Source of the DNA: CAVQGZ01 sp964356295
Lineage (GTDB): Bacteria > Actinomycetota > Actinomycetes > Jiangellales > Jiangellaceae
DNA length: 25,713 nucleotides
Assembly: GCA_964356295.1 (NCBI GenBank)
Contig: CAYHHE010000035.1
Location: forward strand, 1 to 25,713
Direction of reading: 5' to 3'
Positions 16,575 through 24,906 of the stretch are shown here, piece after piece (within the stretch, counting starts at the first letter, position 1; every line of letters starts with the position of its first letter). A model generated the notes under the pieces. It searched no databases and was not told the origin of the DNA. It was given only the letters and a program-made list of their open reading frames with translations. A program made the position numbers and the translations under genes.

Positions 16575-19500
16575 GGGTCCCCTCCCTCAGCCGCGAGGAG
16601 GTCGTCCCAGACCAGCCGCGACAGGGCACCGAAGGTGTGACCCTCCTTCGCGACGTCGATCCCGGGCAGCGAGCACTCCAGCAGCGCTTCGAACGGGGCA
16701 TCAGGGCCCCAGACCAGCACGTGGGCGGGGTCCGACGCCTCGCCGAAGGAGTAGCGGGAGGCCTCCCACTCCCGACGTGCCGCCGTCTGGGCAGCCGGTG
16801 GGCGGGAGCCCTTCGCCCGGCGTCTGGCGTACGCCTCGGCCGTCTTCGGTGCGAGTGGAAGGGGGGCGGCCATGCCGTCGTCGTACAGCCCGATCAGGCG
16901 CTCGAGGCTCGTGAACGCCACCTGGCGGGAGATGGGCCCGATCATGAACGTCTCGACCTCGTCCTTCCGCCTGCCGATGACGAGGCTCTGCCAGGACCGG
17001 TCCGGCTGGGAGGCGGTCAGTACGAGGAGGTGGAGCCAGGCACGCAGACGATGCTTGGACGACAGCGACGAGACCACGACACGGGTCACGGTGACACCTC
17101 GGACGCCGGGCACGCTGCCAACCACCGTGCGCAACCTCACGGGGGCGGCGACGTCGACAGTCGAGGCGGCGGGGAGGGACCGAGCCGCAAACGCTGTGAC
17201 GATGCCCTCGACGAGGTGGAGCCGACCGGCGAGCAGGTCGTCGCCGGCCCGGCCCGGCGGCAGCATCCCGCGGGCTCGTTCGGCGACCGCGGCAGACGAC
17301 GCGTCGATGCCGGCGAGACGGGCCTGGAGCAACCGGTTCGCGACGCCCCACACCTGGAGGTCGTTCAGCTCAACGCAGAGCATGTCCTCGACGTCGTTGA
17401 CCTCGTCGCTGCCCACGCTGACGCCGAGGCGACGGCGCAGGAAGGCTTTCACCGGCTGCTCGACGAACCGGACGAGCTCATCGAGCTCGAGGTCCTCGCC
17501 GGGCTCGTGAGGCACAGACGGCAGGCGCAGATCGTGCACACCTGGCGCCGGGATCCTCGTCTCAGCCGCGCGTGACGCGCCGGCGAGGGCGTGGCGGTCG
17601 AAGCTGAACGGCCGGTCCACGCCCAGCGCCCCGCTGACGAAGTTGCGGGCGTCGAAGGGCTGCAGCGGGTGAGACGTGACGAACCTGCGGCGGGCTGCCT
17701 CGCGGTCCCTGCCGTGCTGCGGGTCGCCGGTGAGCCCGGTCAGGGTGTCCAACAGCTCGCCCAGGGGTACGCACGGGGGACGGTGCGCGTTCGTGCGGGG
17801 ATCGGCTCCTGTGTACAGGAGCACAAGGGTCTCGGTGGCGGCGTGGATCGCGTCGAGGAGGATCTGGCGGTCCTCGCTGCGTACGTCACGCTCGCCGACG
17901 AGCGGGTCACGTCCCAGCACGTCGTCGCCGTCGGGGTGCCCGGCCCGCGGGAACGCCGCGTCGTCCAGGCCGAGGATGCACACGACGCGGTGCGGGACCG
18001 CCCGCATCGGCACCAACGAGCACACGGTCACGTCGCCGGTGCGGAAGTTGGCCCGGGTGGGACGACCCGCCAGGCGATCGGCCAGCAGAGCCCGGACGTC
18101 ACCGATCGCCAGCGGGATCGTGCCTGCTCGCGAGCCGGCGTCGACGGCGACCGCCCCCAGCTCTCGGCGAGCGGCCAGGTCCTGCCACTGATCGACCGGC
18201 CGTACCGCGGTCAAGGAGTCCAGGGACGTCGACAACGCGTCCATCCAGGCGGTCAGCGACTGCTCCCCCAGCAGGCACCCGACGGCGGCGTCGAGCCGGT
18301 CCACGTACTCCGCGACCCGGCCGACAAGCTCGATGTCCTGCGAGCCCACGTCGTCGTAGGGCAGCACGCCCCCCACGGTCGGCTGGTCGTCCTCGCTCAT
18401 CGCGACGCCGAGCAGAAGACGGTCCAGCCCAGTGCGCCAGGTGTTCTCGCGCACGTCCGGCACGCCCGCACGTCCACGATGAGTCGCGTCCAGCCCCCAG
18501 CGGATGCCTGTCCCGGTGATCCAGGTGCGCATCCGCTCGAGGTCGCCGTCGCCGAACCCGAACCGGCGCCGCACCGGGTCGGTGGAGGCCAGATCAAGCA
18601 CCTCACTCGCAGTCAGGCGCCCATCGACGAGGTCGAGAAGCTCGGCGGCCACCCCGAGCACCGGATTGGTCTGTCGGAGGGAACGGTCCGCCAACCGGAC
18701 CCGCAGCTGCTGGCCAGGGTGCCCAGGGCCGGCGCGGCCGGTGTCGCCTGGCACATCACCGAGACCGAACGTGGCCGAGATTAGGGGGGCGAACTGCTCG
18801 ATGTCGGGCACCATGACAACGACGTCGCGGGGCTCGAGGGTCGGGTCGTCAGCGAGCAGGCCGGCAATGACCTCGCGAAGCACCTCGACCTGGCGCGACG
18901 GTCCGTGGCAGGCGTGCACCTGGATACTGCGGTCCATCGTCCCGATGCCGGGGATCGGCACGGCCGAGTCCGACGCGAGGGTTCGCTGCAGCGCCCCCAG
19001 CAGGGACGCCGGTCGTTCCCCCAGCGGGTGGTGCTCATCGGTCCTGGCCTCGTCGAGGGCCGCGAGGCGAAGCTGGAGCTCGAGGGAGTCCCGTCCCAGA
19101 CCGGCGAGCAGCGGGACGGCGATGCTGTCGACGGTGGACGTATCCGCGCGGCTGCGAAGCGTGCCGTCGGCATCGGCGGCCGGGACCCGGTCCCACATGC
19201 CCGGTGACGGGTGGGGCAGCCACAGGTGGACATCGCGATCCGTGGACAGCGCAGCCAGTACCGCCAGGTCCGCGACGTTGAGTCTCGTGGGTCCGAGCAC
19301 GCAGACACGTTCAGGGAGGTCGACGGACTCGGGGGCCGCTCGGATCGCGGCACAGATCGCCTCGAGCTGCTCAGCCGGGCTCAGCGTCCCGATCGTCGCC
19401 CGCACCCGGCGGTAGAGCTCGGCCTGCCATGCGAGGTCGTGATCGAGGACACCACCGGCTCCGTCGGTGTCTCGCCCGGCAGCCCAGTCGACGAGCATCC

Positions 19501-19954
19501 CCGGCCGGTCCGCGCCGTACCGGCTGAAGGCGTCGGCCAGCTTCGATGCAGCGAGCAAGCGCCGCTCCCCGCCTTTGCTCGCCCCCGCAAGGTAGGTGGC
19601 CAGCGGCGCCAGGGCTGGCGCGGCGCGGTCGGCATCGATCACCTCCAGAAGCGACCACCGAAGCCGCTGAGGGCTCCACGGCGAGCCATCGGGCTCCTCC
19701 CCCGCGACTGTCGAGATCACCCTTGCCACGAGATCAGATGGCGACGGGAAGAGGACGTTCGCGCACACGCCGTCACCGGCTTGCGGGTCGCACCCCAGGA
19801 GGTGGGAAAGCCGCTGGGAGACCCACCGCTCCATCCCCTTCGTGGGAACCGCCACCACCTCGGGTGTGAACGGGTCAGCGGGGCCGCTGGCCAGCAGCTG
19901 CCCCAGGGCGTGGACTAGGGCGTCGGTTCGCTCAGCCCGGTGGATCCGAAGCAT
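16571..19954 (-). CDS. recC: Exodeoxyribonuclease V gamma subunit RecC
   Basis: RecC is the scaffold of RecBCD that splits the DNA strands and, in E. coli, recognises Chi. The 1127-residue length matches the family. It begins MLRIHRAERTDALVHALGQL, typical for actinobacterial RecC, followed by VVAVPTKGMERWVSQRLSHL (helicase-like fold without a functional Walker motif), VVVMVPDIEQFAPLI, and VVCILGLDDAAFPRAGHPDG. The C-terminal inactive nuclease-like domain contains ELDELVRFVEQPVKAFLRRR. ATG 19954 is chosen because GAGGGGAGCAG lies directly upstream and homology starts there; the frame is open to 20302 without homology. The recC-recB-recD order with ATGA overlaps implies one transcript from a promoter in 19955-20165. 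The Chi sequence of this organism cannot be inferred. Confidence 0.95.
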   Translation of the reverse strand: MLRIHRAERTDALVHALGQLLASGPADPFTPEVVAVPTKGMERWVSQRLSHLLGCDPQAGDGVCANVLFPSPSDLVARVISTVAGEEPDGSPWSPQRLRWSLLEVIDADRAAPALAPLATYLAGASKGGERRLLAASKLADAFSRYGADRPGMLVDWAAGRDTDGAGGVLDHDLAWQAELYRRVRATIGTLSPAEQLEAICAAIRAAPESVDLPERVCVLGPTRLNVADLAVLAALSTDRDVHLWLPHPSPGMWDRVPAADADGTLRSRADTSTVDSIAVPLLAGLGRDSLELQLRLAALDEARTDEHHPLGERPASLLGALQRTLASDSAVPIPGIGTMDRSIQVHACHGPSRQVEVLREVIAGLLADDPTLEPRDVVVMVPDIEQFAPLISATFGLGDVPGDTGRAGPGHPGQQLRVRLADRSLRQTNPVLGVAAELLDLVDGRLTASEVLDLASTDPVRRRFGFGDGDLERMRTWITGTGIRWGLDATHRGRAGVPDVRENTWRTGLDRLLLGVAMSEDDQPTVGGVLPYDDVGSQDIELVGRVAEYVDRLDAAVGCLLGEQSLTAWMDALSTSLDSLTAVRPVDQWQDLAARRELGAVAVDAGSRAGTIPLAIGDVRALLADRLAGRPTRANFRTGDVTVCSLVPMRAVPHRVVCILGLDDAAFPRAGHPDGDDVLGRDPLVGERDVRSEDRQILLDAIHAATETLVLLYTGADPRTNAHRPPCVPLGELLDTLTGLTGDPQHGRDREAARRRFVTSHPLQPFDARNFVSGALGVDRPFSFDRHALAGASRAAETRIPAPGVHDLRLPSVPHEPGEDLELDELVRFVEQPVKAFLRRRLGVSVGSDEVNDVEDMLCVELNDLQVWGVANRLLQARLAGIDASSAAVAERARGMLPPGRAGDDLLAGRLHLVEGIVTAFAARSLPAASTVDVAAPVRLRTVVGSVPGVRGVTVTRVVVSSLSSKHRLRAWLHLLVLTASQPDRSWQSLVIGRRKDEVETFMIGPISRQVAFTSLERLIGLYDDGMAAPLPLAPKTAEAYARRRAKGSRPPAAQTAARREWEASRYSFGEASDPAHVLVWGPDAPFEALLECSLPGIDVAKEGHTFGALSRLVWDDLLAAEGGDP

Positions 19955-20165
19955 CTGCTCCCCCTCGACCCCCTGGTTCGGACCGCTCGTGCAGGCCGAC
20001 GGTAGCGGGCACGTCCGACACGAAGCCCGGCTCTGGTGAAGGTCGGCGCGGCAGGTCGGCCGAACCGCGCCGCTCCTCGCCAGCCCGACCGTCGTGCCCA
20101 GCAAGTGCGCTGGGACCGCGACGACACCGCCCGGAAGTGCCCGATCGGCCGCAACCTGCGTCGGG

Positions 20166-20492
20166 CTAGACCTCGATGCCGGTTCTGGACGACCAGTCCA
20201 GAACCACCAGGCCCTCGATTCCTCCCTCGACGGCGCTGACAAGCCGCGCGCCGATCGAGTTGTGGTCTGGATGGGCCAGGTAACGGTCACGCGCGGCGAC
20301 ATCGACGAAGTCGACGGTGAATCCGTGGGTCATTCCGGACTGCAAGCCTTCCGGGCTGCAATCCCGGCCGGCCGACACGGAGACGATCCCCGGGATGACC
20401 GCCTTCAGAGCGTCGAGTGCCTCGAAGAGCTCGGTCATCTCCTCCTCGCTTGCCCCGGACCGGCGGCGGCACAACACGACGTGGCGAATCAC
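20166..20492 (-). CDS. Dabb (stress-responsive A/B barrel) family protein
   Basis: A 108-residue protein with the dimeric alpha+beta barrel (Dabb) pattern: starts MIRHVVLCRRRSGASEEEM, then ALDALKAVIPGIVSVSAGRD, then HGFTVDFVDVAARDRYLAHP and a closing GLVVLDWSS. Family members form homodimers. Roles range from stress proteins to polyketide cyclases, so no reaction can be named. Many homologues begin MIRHVVLF, which supports GTG 20492; its Shine-Dalgarno sequence is weak (GGCGAG abuts the start), and GTG 20510 (MWEPGEVIRHV) is an alternative. It sits upstream of recC on the same strand with a 211-bp gap, so co-transcription is uncertain. Confidence 0.87.
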   Translation of the reverse strand: MIRHVVLCRRRSGASEEEMTELFEALDALKAVIPGIVSVSAGRDCSPEGLQSGMTHGFTVDFVDVAARDRYLAHPDHNSIGARLVSAVEGGIEGLVVLDWSSRTGIEV

Positions 20493-20603
20493 CTCGCCAG
20501 GTTCCCACACTCGGGGACCAGGGGAAGCGGGCACGCGGTCAGACCCCGGATCGCCCCACAAGACCACGAAACGGCAAGGCCACGCTCGGCGGGGAGAAGG
20601 GCA

Positions 20604-20618
20604 CGGCGGAGTCCGCCG
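20604..20618. terminator. Small hairpin downstream of methyltransferase
   Basis: The 7-nt arms CGGCGGA and TCCGCCG are separated by one base, about 125 bp past the stop of the minus-strand methyltransferase gene. It may act as a terminator. The rest of 20493-20741 holds no supported gene. Confidence 0.25.
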
Positions 20619-20741
20619 GCGATCGGAGTGTCCATGGGTCCAGGTCTGGGGCGCTGCGGGGCACGGCGTGGGTGCAGGAAGTCCTCGACCGAGCAGCCTT
20701 GGGCAGCGATGCAGCACCCGGCTTCATCGGGTCGTCGGTCC

Positions 20742-21467
20742 TCACTCCTGCGGCCGGTGGGCGACGAAGATGGTGCGCGCCGCATGATCCTGCGCGGCTT
20801 CCTCCAGCACGGGAGTCACCGACAATCCGGCGCCCTCGATGAGGTCCGTCCACGTCTGGCGGCTGAACAGCCCGAAGCGGTGTGTCTCCGCTGCCGTCTG
20901 CACGGTGCCGTCGGCCGAGCGCAGCACGAACGAGTAGACGGTCTGCACCCACGAGTCGACGGGGTCGGGGTCCCAGGTCCACTCCAGGTAGCGAGCGGCG
21001 CGCCCGTCCGGGGCATCCGATCCACCCCAGTCGGTGCTCGGCTCGAACGACTCGCTCACATGGTCGGGCACGAGCAGCGCCACCCCGCCTGGACGTAGAT
21101 GCGCTGCCACCGTGGCCGCCAGCGCCGACACCTCGTTCTGGGTCACCAAGTAGTCGATGGCGTCGTGGACGAGCACACCATCGAACTGCCGCCCGAGCCG
21201 CAGCGTGCGCATGTCGCCCACCAGGTGCTCGCACCCGGGGTTGAGGCGCTGCGACACCGCCTGCATCGCCGGCGACAGATCGACGAGAGTCACATCGAAC
21301 TGGCTGGTGAGGTGGGACGCGACGTGCCCACCGCCACTGCCGAGGTCGAGCACCGTGTGTACCGGTGTACCGGCCCCGGTGAAGAGCGCGGTGAGCATCG
21401 AGCCCTCGGCGACGTACTCCTCCGGCGGGGAAACCAGCGGCCACCACGATGCCAGGTCGCCGTACAT
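20742..21467 (-). CDS. SAM-dependent methyltransferase
   Basis: A 241-residue class I methyltransferase. Motif I is VLDLGSGGGHVASHL (39-53), followed by VTLVDLSPAM (acidic ribose-binding residue), VGDMRTLRLGRQFDGVLVHD (motif II to IV), and HLRPGGVALLVPD. The N-terminus YGDLASWWPLVSPPEEY matches small-molecule methyltransferases that begin 'YDDLAWLWPLIS'. The C-terminal part (THRFGLFSRQTWTDLIEGAG) is a common substrate-lid segment. ATG 21467 is used because homology begins there, with AGGTG about 10 bases upstream. GTG 21509 would add 14 residues with no homology. The acceptor substrate is unknown. It is the second methyltransferase in the window, unrelated in its N-terminal region to the one at 4528. 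Confidence 0.87.
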   Translation of the reverse strand: MYGDLASWWPLVSPPEEYVAEGSMLTALFTGAGTPVHTVLDLGSGGGHVASHLTSQFDVTLVDLSPAMQAVSQRLNPGCEHLVGDMRTLRLGRQFDGVLVHDAIDYLVTQNEVSALAATVAAHLRPGGVALLVPDHVSESFEPSTDWGGSDAPDGRAARYLEWTWDPDPVDSWVQTVYSFVLRSADGTVQTAAETHRFGLFSRQTWTDLIEGAGLSVTPVLEEAAQDHAARTIFVAHRPQE

Positions 21468-21539
21468 CCGCTGAGTCACCTGAGCAGGGTAACGACGCCC
21501 AGCTCCCACACCGATCGCGCAGGACGGGACGGACGGCGA

Positions 21540-21715
21540 TCGCGAGGCTCAGCGGGCGGGCTGTCCCTCGGTGCCGGCCTCGATTCGGCGGTCATGACTT
21601 CGTGCAGAACGTGCGTCGTGGCCACTACGAGCTGGGAACCGACACCACGCCCGCGCTCCGACTGGCCGCCGCCTTCGACGACCTCCTGGGGACAGTGACC
21701 TCGCTTGGGGAATGA
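21540..21715 (+). pseudogene. Remnant of an XRE-type HTH protein
   Basis: The frame ending at TGA 21713-21715 reads HDFVQNVRRGHYELGTD, then ALRLAAAFDDLL, which resembles the recognition helix and last helices of XRE/Cro-type HTH domains ('FVQNVERGHYNLGLDT...RLAAAF'). Just upstream, in another frame, GGLSLGAGLDSA resembles the preceding 'GLSLEALA' helix, so a frameshift near 21585-21595 probably splits the domain. No start codon or first helix is recognisable. The gene appears to be a broken fragment. Assignment rests on pattern only. Confidence 0.4.
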
Positions 21716-22146
21716 GACAGCGACACCGGCGTCCGGGGTGTTCCCGACAGTCCACCCGAGTGTTCGACACCGGTCGGCACTTCTTCTCTTCTCGGTGGCT
21801 TCTGCGCCGGGACCTTGCGCGAAGACGTTGCGACCGGACTCTCCCTCGATTCGACAATGGGCAAGAGCCACCGGCGCTCAGATCGAGCCCTCATCAGTGG
21901 TCCCAGCGCGACTCGCGGCGGGTCCTCCTCATGGGCGTCTGTCGTGCAGACAACGATCGCGAAGCCGATGACCGTGCAGCCCTCACGTACAGGCGGCGGT
22001 GCCAGCCAGTGGCGGACGTGGCTACTCGACGTTGCCAGGTGACGCAGCCATGCTCGACACGGGCGAGCTCTCCGTTGCCGTGGAGGTCACCTCGGCAGCC
22101 GGCCGCCTGGCGTCTTGCGTAGATGAGGATGCGGGATGTCGTCGAG
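21716..22146. other. Intergenic, no supported gene
   Basis: No intact gene. One plus-strand stretch, about 22050-22120 (MLDTGELSVAVEVTSAAGR), faintly resembles the 'LVVEVVSPSSR' core of Uma2 nucleases but lacks the rest of the domain. Next to the hicB stop, arms TCGTCGA (22139-22145) and TCGACGA (22151-22157) could form a short hairpin ending the hicAB transcript. Confidence 0.35.
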
Positions 22147-22563
22147 CTAGTCGACGAGTTCCTTGGTCTCGCGCTTGGCGATCTGGTTCACCCGCTGGTG
22201 CGAGATGTCGAGAATCGTGGCGACGTCTCGGGTCGACATTCCCGAACGGAGCAGCTTCCGTGCCGTGACGGTAGTACTCGACCGCAGCGCCTTCTCCGCG
22301 TTCGCGATCCTGGCGCGGTCATGACGCACCTTCCGGGCGACACGGTCAATATCGGGATCGCCTGTGCGGTAGACGAAGTCGACGTCGAGATCCTTCATCG
22401 CCTCGTCGGGCAGGTTCTCGGCGAGAACGATGACTTCGCGAACGTACTGGATCAGCTTAGGCAGCGTCCGCGCGAACGTGTGGGCGCCTTCGAGCTCGGG
22501 GACGTCGGCCAGCCAGTCCTTGCCTTCGCGGGTGATGACAGCGCGGTAGGTCTTCGTGCTCAC
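22147..22563 (-). CDS. hicB: HicB-family antitoxin with C-terminal HTH
   Basis: Antitoxin of the HicAB type II toxin-antitoxin family. It binds and neutralises HicA and usually represses the operon. The 138-residue protein has a partial RNase H-like HicB fold at residues 5-60 (YRAVITREGKDWLADVPELE, then GAHTFARTLPKLIQYVREVI). A basic linker (VARKVRHDRARIANAEKALR) leads to a helix-turn-helix at about 98-133 (ARKLLRSGMSTRDVATILD, then ISHQRVNQI). GTG 22563 overlaps the hicA stop by GTGA, so translation is coupled. Third-position GC is lower than in the rec genes, consistent with acquired DNA. The paired palindromes ahead of hicA are the likely target of this HTH. Confidence 0.88.
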   Translation of the reverse strand: MSTKTYRAVITREGKDWLADVPELEGAHTFARTLPKLIQYVREVIVLAENLPDEAMKDLDVDFVYRTGDPDIDRVARKVRHDRARIANAEKALRSSTTVTARKLLRSGMSTRDVATILDISHQRVNQIAKRETKELVD

Positions 22564-22772
22564 CGCAACCACCCCTTCCCGAAGACCGGCTCCATATCCT
22601 TCTCGATCGCTCTCAACGTGCCGGGAGGTATGTCTTGGCTCCCGTGCATCGCAACGGTCGTGAAGCGTGTCTCGACTCCGTCCAAAGCGCGGTATCGAGC
22701 ATGCGACCCCGTCTGGTGGACGAACTCGCCACCCAGCCGTTCGATCCGTCGAACGACTTCGCGCGCACGCAC
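22560..22772 (-). CDS. hicA: HicA-family mRNA interferase toxin
   Basis: HicA is a small dsRBD-like toxin that cleaves mRNA and tmRNA using a conserved histidine. The 70-residue protein reads MRAREVVRRIERLGGEFVHQ, then TGSHARYRA with the catalytic His at position 24 (G-S-H motif), then VAMHGSQDIPPGTLRAIEKD. This is the standard HicA pattern (strand-helix, GSH, 'PPGTLRAI'). GTG 22772 is the start that keeps the first helix whole. No Shine-Dalgarno sequence is visible, and TAGACT about 8 bases upstream could be a -10 box for a leaderless transcript. Toxin-first order with GTGA overlap to hicB is the classical layout. All key residues are intact, so the pair is predicted functional. Confidence 0.9.
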   Translation of the reverse strand: MRAREVVRRIERLGGEFVHQTGSHARYRALDGVETRFTTVAMHGSQDIPPGTLRAIEKDMEPVFGKGWLR

Positions 22773-22781
22773 GAAGCGTAA

Positions 22782-22820
22782 GTCTAGGGACTAGACAGCG
22801 CAAGCGTCTAGGCCCTAGAC
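22782..22820. promoter_or_regulatory. Twin 15-bp palindromes, probable hicAB operator
   Basis: Two copies of GTCTAGnnnCTAGAC lie at 22782-22796 (centre GGA) and 22806-22820 (centre GCC), 24 bp centre to centre. The inner copy begins 10 bp upstream of the hicA GTG. The 6-nt arms are identical and fully symmetric. Placement and the HTH in HicB make this the likely autorepression site, and the inner copy would overlap the promoter -10 (TAGACT). Confidence 0.75.
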
Positions 22821-22900
22821 TAGGTCTTCCTTCGCCTGTGGGGCCTGTCGTGGCCGGCGTTCGATTGGTGGGAGCGCCGGCCGCAAGGAAGCGTGACGCC

Positions 22901-22929
22901 GAGCGCGCGCTCCATCCATGGGCGCGCTC
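22901..22929. terminator. Hairpin after the pRiA4b ORF-3 gene
   Basis: The arms GAGCGCGC (22901-22908) and GCGCGCTC (22922-22929) enclose 13 bases. It lies about 130 bp past the stop of the gene ending at 23057 and upstream of the hicAB operator, so it could end that transcript. There is no T-tract. Confidence 0.3.
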
Positions 22930-23056
22930 ATGGTCGCCGTCAGTGAGGTCGCCTGGCGGCGCAAGGGGCAGGGTCCGCCCGGGGCCGCCGAGGGCGAGGG
23001 CCCGGGTCGGCGTACCCGTCGTCAGCAGCCGGGATGGGCGCTGACGATCGGCGCTT

Positions 23057-24565
23057 TCATGCGGTGGTGGTGACGCCGTGCAGTGTGGCTCGGGCCAATC
23101 GGGTGACGAGCGCGGGGTCGACGGCTCGTTTCCCGCCTGCCATTGACTCCAGCGCGTCGAGTGTCGGCCGTGCGCCGCGGTGCGCATCCGACGCGCTGAC
23201 CCCCGAGCCGCCGTGGGTGCGCCAGCCGCGGTCGGTCAGCATCTGAGCCACCCCTGCGTCCAGGGCCGCACCGGACGCTCCGGCCGCCACTCCGAGCAGC
23301 GCGAACCACCCCGCCTCCGCCTCGAACCCCTTGCCCAACGGAAGCCGCCCGACCACCCTGATGACCAGCTCGCGGGGGTGGTCTGCGACGGCGCGGGCGC
23401 GAGCGGTCGGGACCAACGTGCCCTTGGCCTTGCGCAGCAGCCCGACTTCCTGCGCGTTGCCACGAAGGGTGGCGACCGGCCAGGTGAGGTCCTCCCGGTT
23501 GGCCTTGCCGATCCACCACTCCGTCACACCGGCGGCGTGTGCGATCTGCTCGACCACGACCGGTGGCAGGTAGCCGGCCGCCGTCAGCTTCGTCCCCGCC
23601 CCGACGGCATCCAGCACCGCCAGCCACGGCCGCGCTGCGCGGCGCACGTCTTCCTCGTCCAGCCCTACTGCCAGACGCGGACCCAGGGCCGCCAGCCAGG
23701 CATTCGCCTGCACCCACCCTTCGCCGCGCAGACACTGCACCAGGTCTGCCAGCGCCTCGGGGACGCCATGCCAGGGCAGGTGCTCACCCCTGGCCCACAC
23801 CCGCATCGCCGCGGTCGCCTCGGCGGCGTCGAACGCGTCGGGGTCGTAGCCCACAGGAAGCCAGCCGTGGGCGTGTTCGGCGTCCTCGAACGGTTCGGGC
23901 ACGTCATCGGCTGGGGACCCTGCACGCAGCCACGCAGCGATCTCGTGGTGCCCGCCGATCCCGCCGACGTCCTCCGGTGGGCAGGCCCTCGCCCCGCCCA
24001 GACACACCGGCTCACGGTTACCCGTCGTCAACGGGGCAAGCGACTCCAGCGTGACCCGATGCTCCCAGCCGTCACCGAAGTCGTACAGGTAGATCAGCCG
24101 ATCCCCCGGCGTGCGGAGAACCTGATCCAGCCGGACGCCGTCCTCGCGAGTGCCCTCCTCGCCCTCCTCGTCGTCGAACTCCGTGACGAAGTACGGCTGG
24201 CTGTAGCTCTGGCCGGTCCCAGGCTGGAAGCGGTGCAGATGCGAATCTGTCCAGCCCATCGCGGCCTGGAACAGCCTGTGCACCACGTCCAGCGTCAGGT
24301 CGCCCGGCAGCGACAGACGCCGCCAGATCTTCGGTCTAGAGCCCCGGAGCTCGATGGTCAACGTGAGAAGGCTCGGCTCATCTGGGGGCGGCGCGAGGTC
24401 GATCTCACGGTTGCGCGTACCAAACTCGCCGAGCAGCCCGAAGCCGCCGGTCAACGCCCCGCTGCTCACCTGCTGCGTCAACGCCATGAGCTCGTCCCTG
24501 CTCAGGCCAGCGACCCAGGCCTTCAGGGCCGCGGGATCCGTGGGCACCGGTGGCAACTCGGTCAC
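23057..24565 (-). CDS. pRiA4b ORF-3 family protein
   Basis: A 502-residue protein with a PRiA4_ORF3 domain (about 65-240): LTIELRGSRPKIWRRLSLPG, then VVHRLFQAAMGWTDSHLHRF, YLYDFGDGWEHRVTLE, and PEDVGGIGGHHEI. These are the hallmark segments of this widespread family, found on plasmids and in IS1096-linked genes; its biochemical role is not established. Residues 1-60 hold a short helical region (ALKAWVAGLSRDELMALTQQ). The C-terminal half (from about 290) has LTAAGYLPPVVVEQIAHAAG and WPVATLRGNAQEVGLLRKAK, looking like helical or winged-helix repeats. GTG 24565 is the first start with homology, without a clear Shine-Dalgarno sequence; the frame is open to 24745. An acidic loop (FDDEEGEEGTRED) interrupts the domain. 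The function is unknown. Confidence 0.87.
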   Translation of the reverse strand: MTELPPVPTDPAALKAWVAGLSRDELMALTQQVSSGALTGGFGLLGEFGTRNREIDLAPPPDEPSLLTLTIELRGSRPKIWRRLSLPGDLTLDVVHRLFQAAMGWTDSHLHRFQPGTGQSYSQPYFVTEFDDEEGEEGTREDGVRLDQVLRTPGDRLIYLYDFGDGWEHRVTLESLAPLTTGNREPVCLGGARACPPEDVGGIGGHHEIAAWLRAGSPADDVPEPFEDAEHAHGWLPVGYDPDAFDAAEATAAMRVWARGEHLPWHGVPEALADLVQCLRGEGWVQANAWLAALGPRLAVGLDEEDVRRAARPWLAVLDAVGAGTKLTAAGYLPPVVVEQIAHAAGVTEWWIGKANREDLTWPVATLRGNAQEVGLLRKAKGTLVPTARARAVADHPRELVIRVVGRLPLGKGFEAEAGWFALLGVAAGASGAALDAGVAQMLTDRGWRTHGGSGVSASDAHRGARPTLDALESMAGGKRAVDPALVTRLARATLHGVTTTA

Positions 24566-24867
24566 CGAGCCAGTGAACCAGCCGAGCCGACCCGGCCACC
24601 AGGCGATGCCGCCCGGTCGAGCGAACCCCGCACACACCGAGTACCGCAAGACGCGCGAGCGACTCAGCGCCACAGGGGCCGCCAAAGGGGCCACCGACCC
24701 AACCGAACACCACGGGATCGCCCAGGAAGCGGCTGGCCTCCCCACCAGGACCTTAGCAGTAGAAGTGACTCCCGCGCAGGTGAATACCGACTACTTGACC
24801 AGCGATCACTACCGGTACGGAAGGCCATTAGCGTGGGAGGATTTGAGGCGTAGGAGCGCGCGTCGAC
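24566..24867. other. Divergent intergenic region
   Basis: This region separates the minus-strand pRiA4b-type gene from the plus-strand AraC gene. It has a less GC-rich stretch at 24755-24845. A TTGACC at 24795-24800 could be a -35 box towards the AraC gene, but no good -10 follows at normal spacing. No coding region is supported. Confidence 0.4.
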
Positions 24868-24886
24868 CACACACGGATCGTGTGTG
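24868..24886. promoter_or_regulatory. 19-bp inverted repeat before AraC gene
   Basis: CACACACG and CGTGTGTG, perfect 8-nt arms, flank GAT. The repeat ends 20 bp before ATG 24907. It could be an operator for the adjacent regulator or a leader hairpin. It overlaps the alternative GTG start at 24880, which argues for ATG 24907. Confidence 0.45.
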
Positions 24887-24906
24887 AAGTCTGTGAGCCG
24901 AGGCAC

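Noticed and set aside
17591..18784. 397-residue plus-strand open frame opposite recC
   Set aside because: Shadow of recC; no motif, start or ribosome binding site.
19955..20302. N-terminal extension of RecC
   Set aside because: Lacks homology, overlaps the Dabb gene, and a good Shine-Dalgarno sequence precedes ATG 19954.
22050..22120. Uma2-like peptide fragment
   Set aside because: Only one short motif-like segment; no catalytic context, so not called as a gene.
23180..24853. 557-residue plus-strand open frame
   Set aside because: Shadow of the pRiA4b ORF-3 gene.
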